NCBI GenBank assembly: GCA_033032865.1
Contig: JAWHQI010000329.1
Location: 1,736,001-1,800,000 of the forward strand
DNA length: 64,000 nt
Reading direction: 5' to 3'
Source of the DNA: Dactylorhiza incarnata
Lineage: Eukaryota > Streptophyta > Magnoliopsida > Asparagales > Orchidaceae
How positions within the stretch are numbered: the first letter of the stretch is position 1; every line of letters starts with the position of its first letter. The translations under genes were made by a program, and so were the position numbers. Below, in pieces: positions 46,501-58,500 of this stretch. The notes below the pieces were generated by a model. The model ran no database searches and had not been told where the DNA came from. It worked only from the letters and a program-made list of their open reading frames with translations.

Positions 46501-49500
46501 GACATAGACCTACACTCAAGAATGGATTTGTATGTCTGGTGTCAGGAAGTGGGTCTGTGGTTGGGGTGCTAACTAACCCGATGGATGACAGAGGAAGAGG
46601 TGTGGGTGAGGGACACAACACTACAGGATCAATAGGCCGTTCAGGTTCGCTCTCAATCGGGGTCACAAGAGACGGGTCAGAAATAAGAGATAAGTCACTC
46701 GCGCTAAGCACCTCACTGGGGTGAGAGCAATCCGTATGATGTATCACTTCAGTCATGTCTGACGGAACGATGATAAGCGTCGTGGTGACCTCGGTATGGG
46801 AGGGACTCGTACCGCGAAGGTCAATATGAGAATCCAATCGACTAGCTCGTGCGGTTCTCAAAGACTGCTCATAACGAAGGGCGATCTGATATGTCTGCTC
46901 GAGGGACTTCGAGCTATGATAAATCACCTTAGTACGAATGTCAGATCGAAGGCCAGACCGAAATCTGCAATAGGTCATGGTTGGGACCTCTCGGATATCG
47001 CTCCTCACCACTAACTCATCAAAGTGATCCCTGTACTCAGCGGCGGACATGGATCCTTGCTGAAGGGAAAATAATTGGTCGAGCACGGGTCCACCCAACT
47101 AGTGATGCGATGTATACGGTCTCGCTCACGGGTCCTCTCAACGCTAGACCAGTAAGCCATCGCCTGATCTAAAAGTCTAAGTTTCACAAACTTGATGCGG
47201 CGCTCACCGAATAACTCAAAATGATCGAGATAATACTTCACATCCACGAGCCAGTAACTGAAAGACTCGGGACACGATGAGCCGTCAAAAGGAGGGGCAA
47301 CAGTACGAAACTGACTCTCAAGATCTCTCTCAAAGCGACGATCCTCATAATAGTCATCTCTAAGGTAACTGAGTCGAGCCGAAGGATCAACACGATCCGC
47401 TCGTGTGCAAGGATATGAACGACGACAATCATTATACTGATCGTCTCGAGTGTAGTGGTCTCGTGTCGGTGGGTCAACACGATCTCTAAAAGTGGTGTGC
47501 TGCGATCGAGAATAATCGTCGTAATAACGTGAAGATCTCCCTGACGGGGCTCTGTGAGAGCGGGTGCTAGTGGACTCGAGACCTCCAAAGTGAGGGGAGG
47601 AATAATCGTGACACCTAGACATAATGAAAAACCTATAGACTCTACGACTGCGTATCAAAAGAGCACGCAACCTAGCTCTGATACCAATTGACGCAGGACG
47701 AATCTATAGGCGGCGGATAAACCGTGACCTAACCTTACATGCTATGCAAAGCCCGACGGCGAATTCCAATTAAGCAATAAATAATTAAATCACTTGGATA
47801 ATTTTAGCAAAAGCAAAATAGTTCTTTAAGCAAGCGGGCTTAGGCTTTCCTCCGCGTGGAGGGCCAAAGCGAGAGCGGGCGGCGAATAAAATCCTGCAAA
47901 TCACAATTATGATCTAAAAGCAAATAACTATCATACAAGATACCCAAACAAGTATAAGATCCAATCCAATATAAATATGTTGAAAATATTAAGTCCAATA
48001 CAACGAAATCTCACCAAATAGTGGGCTGACCAAGGCACTGAAGAATCCGGAGCCGGAGATGTGTGAACGGCGATCCGAGGTGGAACCGTTGGCGTGGAAA
48101 TGGCGGAGGTGGCTGTCCTCGGCGGCGGATGGTGGAATCGGGCCGGAACTGGATAGATCCGGCCACGTATGGATAGATCCGGCCGAGGGATGGATGGATC
48201 CGATGTTTGGGAGCGGATCCGGACTAAGGGGTGAAGAACGTATATGGGAAAGGGGTGGATTGGGGCTGGAAAATCCAAACTTGGACTGTTTTTGGAAGGG
48301 GTGGTTGTGGGGAGTGGATCTACGAAAAGGGGTGGACTGGCGGCTTGGGAGGGAGGCCGTAGAGGGAGGTGGGGCTGTAGACCTGGAGGGAGGAAGTGGC
48401 GGGAGGGGAATCAGTCTGAGGGGGAGGCGGAGGGCAGGAGGGGAAGAAGTAAGCGGCGGAGGCTTTCAGGCTGCCCGTTAACTGGAATAAAAAAAACTAT
48501 AGCCCATGAACAGTGAATTTCATTTTTGAATAGTAATCGTGAATGAAAAACAGAAGTTATGGACAGCCAACAGTGGCTGCATTTTGGGGTCTGGGAGGTG
48601 GCGGCAAGTGGAAATTGGAGGGGGAGAAGTGGCCTAGGGTTAGGGCAAACCTTGGGGAGGAAGATACAAGTCTAGGAGTCGTCACCTAGGGTTCCACGGA
48701 GTCGGCACCGTGGTGGGATCGCAGGAATCCGGAAATACAATTCTCCAAACTCTGCAATGCCTCCAATCAGCCCACAAACCATCTATTTATAATAAAATGA
48801 GGGTTAGGGCAGGTGAGGGCCCATGAACAGTGAATTTCATTTTTGAATAGTAATCGTGAATGAAAAACAAAAGTTCTGGACAGCCAACAGTGGCTGGATT
48901 TTGGGGGCAAGGGGAAATTGGAGGGGGAAAAGTGGCCTAGGGTTAGGGCAAACCTTGGGGAGGAAGATACAAGCCTAGGAGTCGTCACCTAGAATTCCAC
49001 GGAGTCGGCACCGTGGTGGGATGCAGGAATCCGGGAATACAATTCTCCAAACTCTGCAATGCCTCCAATCAGCCCACAAACCATCTATTTATAATAAAAG
49101 GAGGGTTAGGGCATCCCCCATCAACGGCTATGATTGGTCGGAGGTGAGGCTACCCAAACACATCAAAATAAATGTAAACATAGTAAAATAATATATCAAA
49201 TCGATTCGCAACGAGCATCCGGACACATCTGCGGATTCCGATCGTCGATCTGGGCACGACATATATGGAAAGTTGTCAAATCAGCCCCGAATGGGCCCAA
49301 ATCTCGTCATCGTCTCTGCTCCGCATCAGTAGTACTTCCGTTAAGATAGGACAAAGCCATCAGGATGTCAGGCCACCTCGATACCAAGAAAGTACCGGAG
49401 ATTTCCCAAATCTTTAGTCTGGAATGCAGAGGTCAAGTGCTTCTTGATCATATGGTTTCCTTTGAGATCATCACCCGTAATAAAATATCATCAACATACA

Positions 49501-52500
49501 CCAAGATTATCATTGTGCATGTCGGGTGATGTCGAGTGAATAGAGAGAAGTCGGCCGAGCTCCGAGTAAACCCAACATCACGAACAACCCGGCTGAACTT
49601 GTCAAACCATGCTCGAGGAGACTGTTTGAGACCATAAAGAGATTTTTTTAGGTGACATGCAAGAGTCTCCCCCGTGGTCTCAAAATCGAGAAACTGGTGC
49701 AGATAGACAGACTCAACAAGGTCGCCATTCAGAAAAACATTTTTGACGTCTAATTGATGTAACTGCCACTGTCGATGAACAGACAGAGAGATCAAGACAC
49801 GAACAGTATTCAATTTCGCGAGTGGGTAGGAGAGGAGGAAGAGGAGAGTTAATAGGAACGACAGGGCGGGGTAGTGTAGGAGTTGATGGAGGGGTCGTAG
49901 GTAATGAGTGAAACGGTTGGTCTTCGAGGAAGGTCACATTCGCAGACGTAACTACCTTGCAATCGACGAGAGAATAGCATATATAGTCTTTCTGAGTGCG
50001 GGAATATCCAACGAACATATATCTGGTGGCTCGGGGAGCAAGCTTGTCAGTGGAGGGGTCAAGGCAGTGAACATAATAGATGCAGCCAAAGACGCGAGGT
50101 AGTATGGGAATGGGATGTGTGGATGGAAAGAGAAGACTGAAGGAAGTTGCAAAGTTGAGAATAGATGAGGGCATGCGATTGATGAGATAGCAGGCGGTAA
50201 AAACCGTGAAATAACAATAAAGCTTGGGAACCTGCACCTGAAACATAAGTGAGCGAGCAACCTCAAGAAGATGACGATTCTTGCGCTCAGCTACCCCATT
50301 TTGTTGGGGGGTATAAGCACAAGAAATTTGATGGATGATCCTGAACTCAATACATAAATTTTGAAACGCATGACTTGTATATTCGCGTGCATTGTCGGTC
50401 TAAAGAGCTTTAATAGGGCTGGAGAATTGTGTACGAGTCTCAACAATAAATGCATGAAATACACGAGTAAGTTCAGAACGATCGTGAAGTAAATATAACC
50501 AGGTCATTGTCGGTCTGAAGAGCTTTAATAGGGTTGGAGAATTGTGTACGAGTCTCAACAATAAAGGCACGAAATATACGAGTTAGTTCAGAACGATAGT
50601 GAAGTAAATATAACCAGGTCATGTGAGAGTAATCAATAAATGTAAGAATATAGCGATAATCAGAAACACTAGCTGTTTTATAAGGTCCTCAAATATCAGA
50701 ATGAACTAAAACAAAAGGAGCACTGCTCCAAGTACAATGAGGGGGGAGAAGAATGATGTTGTTTGCCGAAGATACAAGACTCGCGGGTGAATTCGGTGAG
50801 GGGTAGATCGGGAAGAGCTTTCTTGAGAATTGGGAGAGAAGGATGCCCAAGACGTCGGTGCGAATCAACGGAAGTAACGAAGGAGAGGACTGTGGGGGGA
50901 TCCAAAGTGTAGAGTCCGTTAGACAGGCGCCCTTTACCAATGATATTCTGCGTCCGTCGATCCTGCACAACAAAGGAAGAGGAAGAGAAGGTTACAGAGC
51001 AATCAATGTCTTGAGTAAGAAGACTAACAAAAAGAAGATTGAAACGAGAGCTCGGAACATGAAAAATCGAGCGAAGAGAGATAGAAGAAGTCAGGGGCAC
51101 ATCGCCAGAGACACAAACTAGGGTGGTGTCGACATTTGCCACTGTGATGTACTTAGGATACGCAGAGCCCAAGTACTGAGGAGACTTATGCAAAGTAATA
51201 TGATTTGTGGCTCCTGAGTCCTCAATCCTAGTTGGACTATGGGAAAGACAGGAGATACCTTCATTGGAGATAGACGCGACAGAGCCAGAGAACGACTGAT
51301 CAACCCCGGAAGATGCTGGAGCTGGGTGCGTAAGGTATAAATGTCGGTGCGGGTGGTGGAAGGTGCATCGAACGCAGTGGAGGCATGTTGTGGAGGAACA
51401 CCATGCTTATGATAGCACGTTGTCTAAAGATGACCATCTCGGACACAATAAGTACACTTGGGACGAGTCTGACCGTTGTGATCCCTGCCCCGAGAGCGGG
51501 TGCGAGCCCCACGAGCCGGTGGAGGAGCGGGGTGAGGTGCAGAAGAGCCGGAGAGACAGTCCTGGGAGCATCAGGGGGCGGTGTGACCTTTAAAAGCATA
51601 GAGCACACATCCGATAGAGAGGGAATGGAGGAAAAAAGGATATGGGAACGAACGTTGTGGAGATGAGGCGGGACATGAGCCATCATCATGGCTATACCAA
51701 CAGCTTCTTTATGGGCACGTCGGGTGGCGAGATCCACCGTGGGAGGCTGATGTTGAATCCAGGACTCGACAAGAGTTTTGGACTTCGCAACAAAGGAGGT
51801 CAGGTCGTCATCCACCCCCGGTTCAAGAGATTGGAGGTCGATGAATATGTCGAACAGGTGTTGCAGACTGTCCTTGCCAGAATATAGAGAGTGAAGTTCA
51901 TCCCACATCGCTTTGGTCGTCGCATGATGCATGGTCATACGATTGGGTTCATTGTCCAAAGAATTCAAAATCCATGATTGGACGCAACCATCATCGTGGA
52001 GCCATTCCTCGGTGGGTTTAGTAGGTCGTGCGTCGTGCCTTAGAAAGATAATGAAGAAGCCCTTTGGTCTGTAGAATACGGCGTACGGAGTTTACCCACT
52101 CGACAAAGTTCTTCTTGTCACTAAGAGAGAGAGTGGTGATCCTAAGATCATCCCGAACTTCAGGGAGAGGAGTCGCGGAACGGACCGGAAGAGACGGGGC
52201 ATCATTCAAAGCCATTGACCGGCAAAGATAGAGGAGAACCCGCGAGGACGAGAGGAAGCAGCAGAAGAAAGGCAAGCATTAGCAGGAAGCCGCTGATTGG
52301 AGATGTAACCGACGGGTGCAGGCAGTCTAGGCGCGACTAGAGAAGAGCTGCGGACTAGAAGACACTCGGAGGACAAGTGTTGCGGGCAGAGGAGTGTTGC
52401 GGCCAGAAGATACTCGGTGGGCTGAGGAGTCGAGATCAGAAGGGGAAGTTTGGGCTTCAGATGGCGAAATCAGGAGATGGCGTGACCAAAAGACACTCAG

Positions 52501-55500
52501 AGAGCGCAGCGGCAAGGAGACGCGGACTTCGTTGACGCGGTCCCAAATCGAGTACCGCAAGAGGTCCAGCGCACGAGGAGGAATTGGTAGGGTTGTGTAA
52601 GCAGGACGCGCGAGTAGCAAACAGGAGAAGCAGCGGATGTAGGCAACGACGTCGCACAGAGCGCAGAAGACCACTGGCAGACAGAGGGGCGACTACGGTA
52701 GGTCCCAGCAGACAGTTTGACTCCTATAAAAGGGATCAGAGAGCGGAGTTGGGGGTTAGGGTGGGAGCGTAACCACATAGAGCACAAAGAGCTGTGGTTA
52801 GAGAAAGGTAAGTCTGCAGGAATAGGACGGGAAAGGTGAGTCCACGGGTAAAGGGGCTCAAGCCGTAGGCAATAGCGAAAAAAGGCTTCAAGATTAACCT
52901 ATCTCTGATACCATGTAGAAGAACACGGAAGAGAGAGAAAATAAATATTTTATTAATCTCTCGAACAAGTACATACAGGTTACAAGTATTTGTACATTTA
53001 TATAAGAAGAGAGAGTAGAGCATAAACTCCATTCTAAGATGTATGACTAAATACTAAGGAGGTAATGAGCTCTAACTGGGCCTGCTCTATGGGCCTTTGT
53101 ACACATTCTCTTAACACTTACAAATAGAGTAGTGAGTAAAGTAAATGCTGCCTCTTTTTATGATTTATATGATAGGTTTGGCGCTAAAAGATTAAAAAAA
53201 CAAAACAATTAAGATGATCTATAGACTTCAGCAATCTAGATGCATTAGTTGCAAAGATAATATGATCTTTAGTCAGAGAGAAAAAAAGATGAAAATGCTA
53301 CTTTCAATAATGGGATTTCAAGAAAGAAATTATATTAAAAAGGTATATTGAACAAAAATAATTGGGTATGAAGATCAATCATAACAAGTGAGGCGGAGTT
53401 ACCTTGGAAGAAGATGCATAAACATAAAAGTTTAAGTTAGAGGGAGTACTATAGTAGTTTGATTAACAAATCATTATGATGGAAAATGTATGGAGAAGGA
53501 ATGTTACTGACATAAATATATTTAAAAAGTAATTGAACTCAAGATTATGATAATTAAAGAGTAATCAAGCTTGAGTTACACAATGTAGCTATAGAAGAGT
53601 AATTGAACGTATTCAGCACAGAGGAAGAAAAGTGCTTGATAAAGGTAAGTTCAAAGTAAATATGCACATGCTAAGGATGTGTGTGAAATATAATTTGAAG
53701 TAATTAAATTACAATAAAGGGCATGTTTGGAGAAGGAATAGTTGGAGATGGAGATGAAACAACATTCCTGAACGTGCCCCACTTTGTGCCGAATGTAGGT
53801 TATCCAAATAGGCAATAAAAGAGCATTTGAGTTTCTTCGAAACTGCAATGGAGAAAAAATCCCCAAACAAACAGGGCAAAGTATTGACTAACACTAGAAA
53901 TAATTGTAGACTAACCAAGATAACAATAGGATTGCGTGCCTTATATATATATGCACCCGTCTGTGGAAACTTTGGGTGTGCACGGGGAGCATCTGATTGG
54001 TTTAGCCTACATCTCCAATATATATATTAGATTTTTATATCGGAGAATCAAATATTTGTGGCTTCTATATGAATGCTATTAGTATTAGGTCATAGGGGGG
54101 TTTCGACTCCTCACTTCCCACGGTGCAATGTCGTGAGTCTCTCCTCCTCCAACCGCCGAAATCTGGAGCCGCCCCTGATCTATTGTTGCTACGTCAAGCC
54201 GCCTCCATCACCTCCCACAACCAACAGATCTCGTCCCATCCTATGCCCAACCCGCCTGCTCGCTCGGCACAACCCAGATTTATCTGATACCTCCTCGGCA
54301 GCCCAGATACCGCACGATCCCCCTTCCCCGAGCAGCTACCCTTCCACAACTTTGGTCTATTCCGGCGGAGACATTCCCATCCCTTCCCCACACAGCCCTG
54401 GTGTGCCTTCCGACCACCTCTCCCGACCTCGTCCAGCCTCCACCTCATCCCAGCCCCCCATCTCTCCTCCAACCGCCGAACTCTGGAGCAGCCCCCAATC
54501 TGTTGCCATGTCCAGCCGCCTCCATCACCTCAAACAGCCAACAGATCTCGTCTCATCCTATGCCCAACCCGCCTGCTCGCTCCACACAACCCAGATTTAT
54601 ATGATACCTCCTCGGCAACCCAGATACCGCACGATCCCCCTTCCCCGAGCAGCTACCGGCCTTCCACAACTTTGGTCAATCACAGCGAGACTTTCCCATC
54701 CCTTCCCCTTCCCCATACAGCCCTGATGTGCCTTCCGACCACCTACCCGACATCGTCCAGCCTCCACCTCATCCCATCCCCCCAGCAACCTTCTCCATTC
54801 TGGAGCACCTCCCTCCCCACCAAGACTTTCTAAAATCCCTAAAATTCGCAAACTCTAAAATCCATATTCGAAGTTCCCTGCTAACAGGTAACATCACGTT
54901 TGATCCAATGCAACGCACCCACGACTTTCCGTAGCGCCCTCTTACCACATCCTCAACATCGGATCCAATGCAAACAGGTAACATCAGGTTTGATTGCATT
55001 GTTCATTGACTTGTGTGCATGCTCGCATCATCATTTAGAAAATCCTACAGCACCATTTGTGTTTGTCGGTGTTTAATTGCATTCATATAGGGTTACAGTG
55101 TCGCGTCTATTTCCTATAGATTTGTCTTGCGTCAAACTATAATTGGTCAACTGTAGAGAATAAATAAAAGATCTTTATATGATTATTAATGATCTAGAAA
55201 AAACATTACAAAGGTATATTATCGAGTACAATGAGAATTGGTAAAAACATACAAAAAAAGTATATTCTTGAGTACCGTGAGAATTGGTTTTGAGCGTTTT
55301 AAGAAAGAAAATTGTGTCAAAAGTACTTTGAAGTTATTAAAGATGTGTATGATGGAGCACTAACTAGTGACAAAAGAATTTTCAATCGTAACAGGTTTAC
55401 TACAAGAATCAACAATGAGTCCTTATTTTTTATAATAGTAATGAAGATGCTTATAAAAGATATCCAGGGCAAGCTGCATTGATATAAGTTTTTTTTACGA

Positions 55501-58500
55501 CATAATTCTACTCTGTGAGACATCTACTGAGTTAAGTTAAAAATTAGAACAATAAAGATATTATTTAGAAGATAAAGTTCTTCAAATTAGTATAGCAACG
55601 ATTAAGAACATTATTTTTATTTTTGGGGGGTGATATTGGCATTTTATTAATATATCTTATTATAAAATAAGGAGATACCCAGATGTGATAAGTTTAGGTA
55701 CCTTTGATCGATTATCCAGAATAATGGGAATATAGATGAGGATATAACATCTACAGTTAAGTTTGGGTGGCTAAAACAAAGAAGTGCATCAGGAGGGCTA
55801 CGCCATAAGAGGATAACTAGGAGACAGGTTAGAAAATGCATTCGTTAGATAAGTAAATAAAGTTAAGGGCCTTAAGGCCAAAGAATTAAGTAGGAGAAGA
55901 CTTATACCCAAGGAAATATGAAGGTTATTAAAGATGATTTTTGTAGTCTACTTTAACACCTCAAGCAGCACTCGATATGAACGAATGAATAATAAGGATT
56001 CATAAATCTGAATCCAAAATAGTTGGAATGAGGTTATTGATGATGATAAGATATAATGTATAGATTTAAGTGTCAACACAAAATCAGTGGTTGATAATAA
56101 GTTGAGCATGGCAAGAAAAAGAGAGTTAGGATAGATGAATGTGTGTCAAAACTAGTAAGAATGAATTAAAAGATTAATATTAGATGGATGGTAGAAGTAA
56201 CATCTAGTGAATACGAGGTAATTCTAAATAACTTATTGGACAGGTATAACAACTATAGAAAATGCAATCAATAAATAAGTATATAAAATTAACGTTAAAT
56301 GATTAGGATAAAAATGGAAAAGGAGGCATACCTAAGGTTAAGTGGATAAACTTGTTCAAAAATTTTATAACAAACAAGTAACAACACTTCATGCAATAGT
56401 TAACAAGAAGTCATAAAAAATGAAATTTCATAAAGACGGCCCCAAGTAACTGTGGTAAGGTTAAATCATGATGATAATAATGTTATTTATGTTATGTTGT
56501 TCATATTTCATGATGTTATTTTATGTTATGTCGTTTTTATTCCTTTGAATGTTTTGTTATTGCATAAAAGGCTTGTAGTCCATATAAAGAATGTCTAAGG
56601 TCTTGAATAAAGTGAAGTATCAATAGTGGCATTCTAGCCTTCCCTCCTCGAATGTTCGATCAGCCCTCTCCCTCTAATAAGGTTGGTGTCTGTATCTTCT
56701 CCCTCTCTTCTTCTTTAGTGTCGACTAACATGCCAATGTATCAAGATAAGAAACTATAGCATGGGAACATGGAGATAATATTGGCAACACAAACTCAACT
56801 AGTGACAGTTCGCGGTCATAGTTGCCATAATTGCATAGCATTATCACAACACCTATGACCTAATAACTGGCTTTCAATACGAGCGAAATGTAAACAAGTT
56901 TAGTAATAATAATCTTCTATCTCAGACTTTTTCCATCGTACATAGACCAATGGATCACATGATTGACAGTTTTCTTCAAGATCCAAATCTTGGTCAGGTA
57001 ATGGCTCGTTGTCATGGTAATCTTCACAAGGAATATTCCTATTAAGGACAGGATTACAATCGTCTAGCTTAATTGTGCTTAATAGGCTTGTGGGGCCTGT
57101 GAAGAATGAGATTTTATCATACGAGTAGTTCTCTCAGTTCACTCGAGATGGCTTATATTATAGAAGAAAACATATCAATCTCTTGAGATTTACTAATCAT
57201 AGAAATTAAGATCGAAGTGTGTGAAGATAATAACTTATGTAAACTATTGGAGTGTTTCACGGTGAGACAATGTGTTATGTGGGAACACATGATGCTAGGA
57301 TTATCCACGGTGTGACCTGCATCTGTCGGTGCTTTATGTGATGGAGTGTGGCTTTAGTCTCACATTGTAAAGCCTCACATTGTGTATCCTTGATTGACTC
57401 TTGTAGCTTATAAGTCTAGGGCCTCTCTACTCTAAACAACTGGTATTGACTTGGATACTCCATGATTTTCTACATAGTATCAGAGAAAGGTAATCAAGGA
57501 CCACGACCTCAATGTCTACATAGCTATCCACGTGAGAGAGTATATTATAGTGTTTCACAACAGGGATCATGTGTCGTGTGGGACCACGTGATGTTTGGAT
57601 TATCCCAGGTGTATCCCATGTATGCTGATCTTCTGCGCGATGGAGTCTTACTTTAGTCCCACATCGTGAATCCTAAGTTTGGCTTTTGTGCTTTATAGGT
57701 CCTGGGAGGCCTCTCCACTCTAATCAATTGGATTTGGGTTGGATGCTCCATAAGTTTCTACAAAAATTATTAAGATGACAATAATGAGATTATGCAATAT
57801 GTTGATAATCATTTCTACGACATAAATCCTATCGATGAGCATGGAACGACATCATAACCATAATTTGTCATAAGATAACTACGCTTACATCGAAATATAA
57901 CAGAGTCATGAAATTAATCATGGAAATATCAAGTATTTGGTTTTTGTCAACTGGATGAAACATAATAAAAATCCTAGAAGGATAATCAGAATACTTTGGT
58001 TGCTTCATGTGCGATATGCCCAAAATAAGTGTAGTCCACTTAATCAGCACGAAGTTTGATAACTATCACAGATCTGGCTGGGAGTAGCAGGGCAGACACA
58101 GCTAGCTGCTACATAACATTTTTCACGGCTCTTATACCAAAATGACGGCCTGTTTGTTGTGGAATCGAAGAGTAATGGAATGCAAGAGAACCCATTATCA
58201 TAACAAAGAGGGAGAGGAGCCAATCAAAATGGGTAAGTTCCTTAGAGCACACCTAGAGATGGACAGAGACAAAAAGCACCAAATCTCAGAAGGAGAGGGA
58301 TTGACTGAAAGTGCGGAATATGAATTGAGAATTACTCTAGAGGCGGGTGAATAAAAAATTAAAAATCATTTACACAATCAATCACAGAAAATGTCACAGA
58401 TTATTCAGCAGATTAAAAGATTATGCAAGAAAACAAAACCTAAATTATAGAGCAGAACATCCAGACAATACAAGAGTTTTATAGAGGTTCTCCAAAATAA

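Larger units (their letters stand above)
43524..49328 (-). mobile_element. Non-autonomous LTR element with gag only (TR-GAG-like), 5,805 bp
   Basis: Bounded by TGACGCAGGA...CCGCATCA LTRs (43524-44901 and 47689-49328) and a perfect GTAGT duplication (43519-43523 and 49329-49333) within the copia C RT gene. The primer site TTGGTATCAGAGC next to the right LTR puts the element on the minus strand. The internal 2.8 kb encodes gypsy-type gag at its 5' end and further open minus-strand frames of unknown function, but no protease, RT or integrase that I can see. This fits terminal-repeat retrotransposons with a gag domain. Confidence 0.88.
41393..53116 (-). mobile_element. Ty1/copia element C, split by a solo LTR and a gag-only element
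   Basis: Intact outer ends and target duplication CTTAC (41388-41392 and 53117-53121). Right LTR 52914-53116 (203 bp), with tRNA-iMet primer site TGGTATCAGAG next to it. The left LTR lies in two parts (41393-41492 and 42646 to about 42745). The element itself is about 4.76 kb after removing inserts. Minus-strand order: gag (52220-51300), protease with DSGATNHIT (about 51210), integrase (about 50700-49850, containing a tandem duplication), RT (49813-49334, with YVDDI), then after the insertion RT/RNase H (43523-42859). Stops and shifts make it inactive. Confidence 0.9.
53401..55150. other. Insert interrupting the old RTE, partly tandem repeat
   Basis: AT-rich 53401-54060 with a possible MITE, then the GC-rich 320-bp repeats (about 54145-54790), then DNA with a GGATCCAATGCAA block seen twice (about 54902 and 54961). 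I recognise no gene; the 217-residue frame at 54073-54726 follows the repeat. Confidence 0.45.
41275..56060 (+). mobile_element. Old RTE-clade LINE, split into at least three pieces
   Basis: Plus-strand pieces in RTE order. At 41275-41392 and, after copia element C, 53117-53400: joining across the CTTAC duplication restores [20 protein letters not shown] and [10 protein letters not shown]. At about 55330-55480: [12 protein letters not shown] from RT. At about 55690-55850: [20 protein letters not shown] then RSASGGLRH, the RTE RT C-terminus. The 3' end near 56000-56055 has CAAAATAGTTGGAATGAGGT and a TGATGATGAT tail. Many stops show great age. The 53400-55150 stretch interrupts it. Confidence 0.7.

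Noticed and set aside
54073..54726. 217-codon open frame on the plus strand
   Set aside because: Pro/Ser low complexity caused by the 320-bp tandem repeat; no motif, and flanked by LINE fragments.
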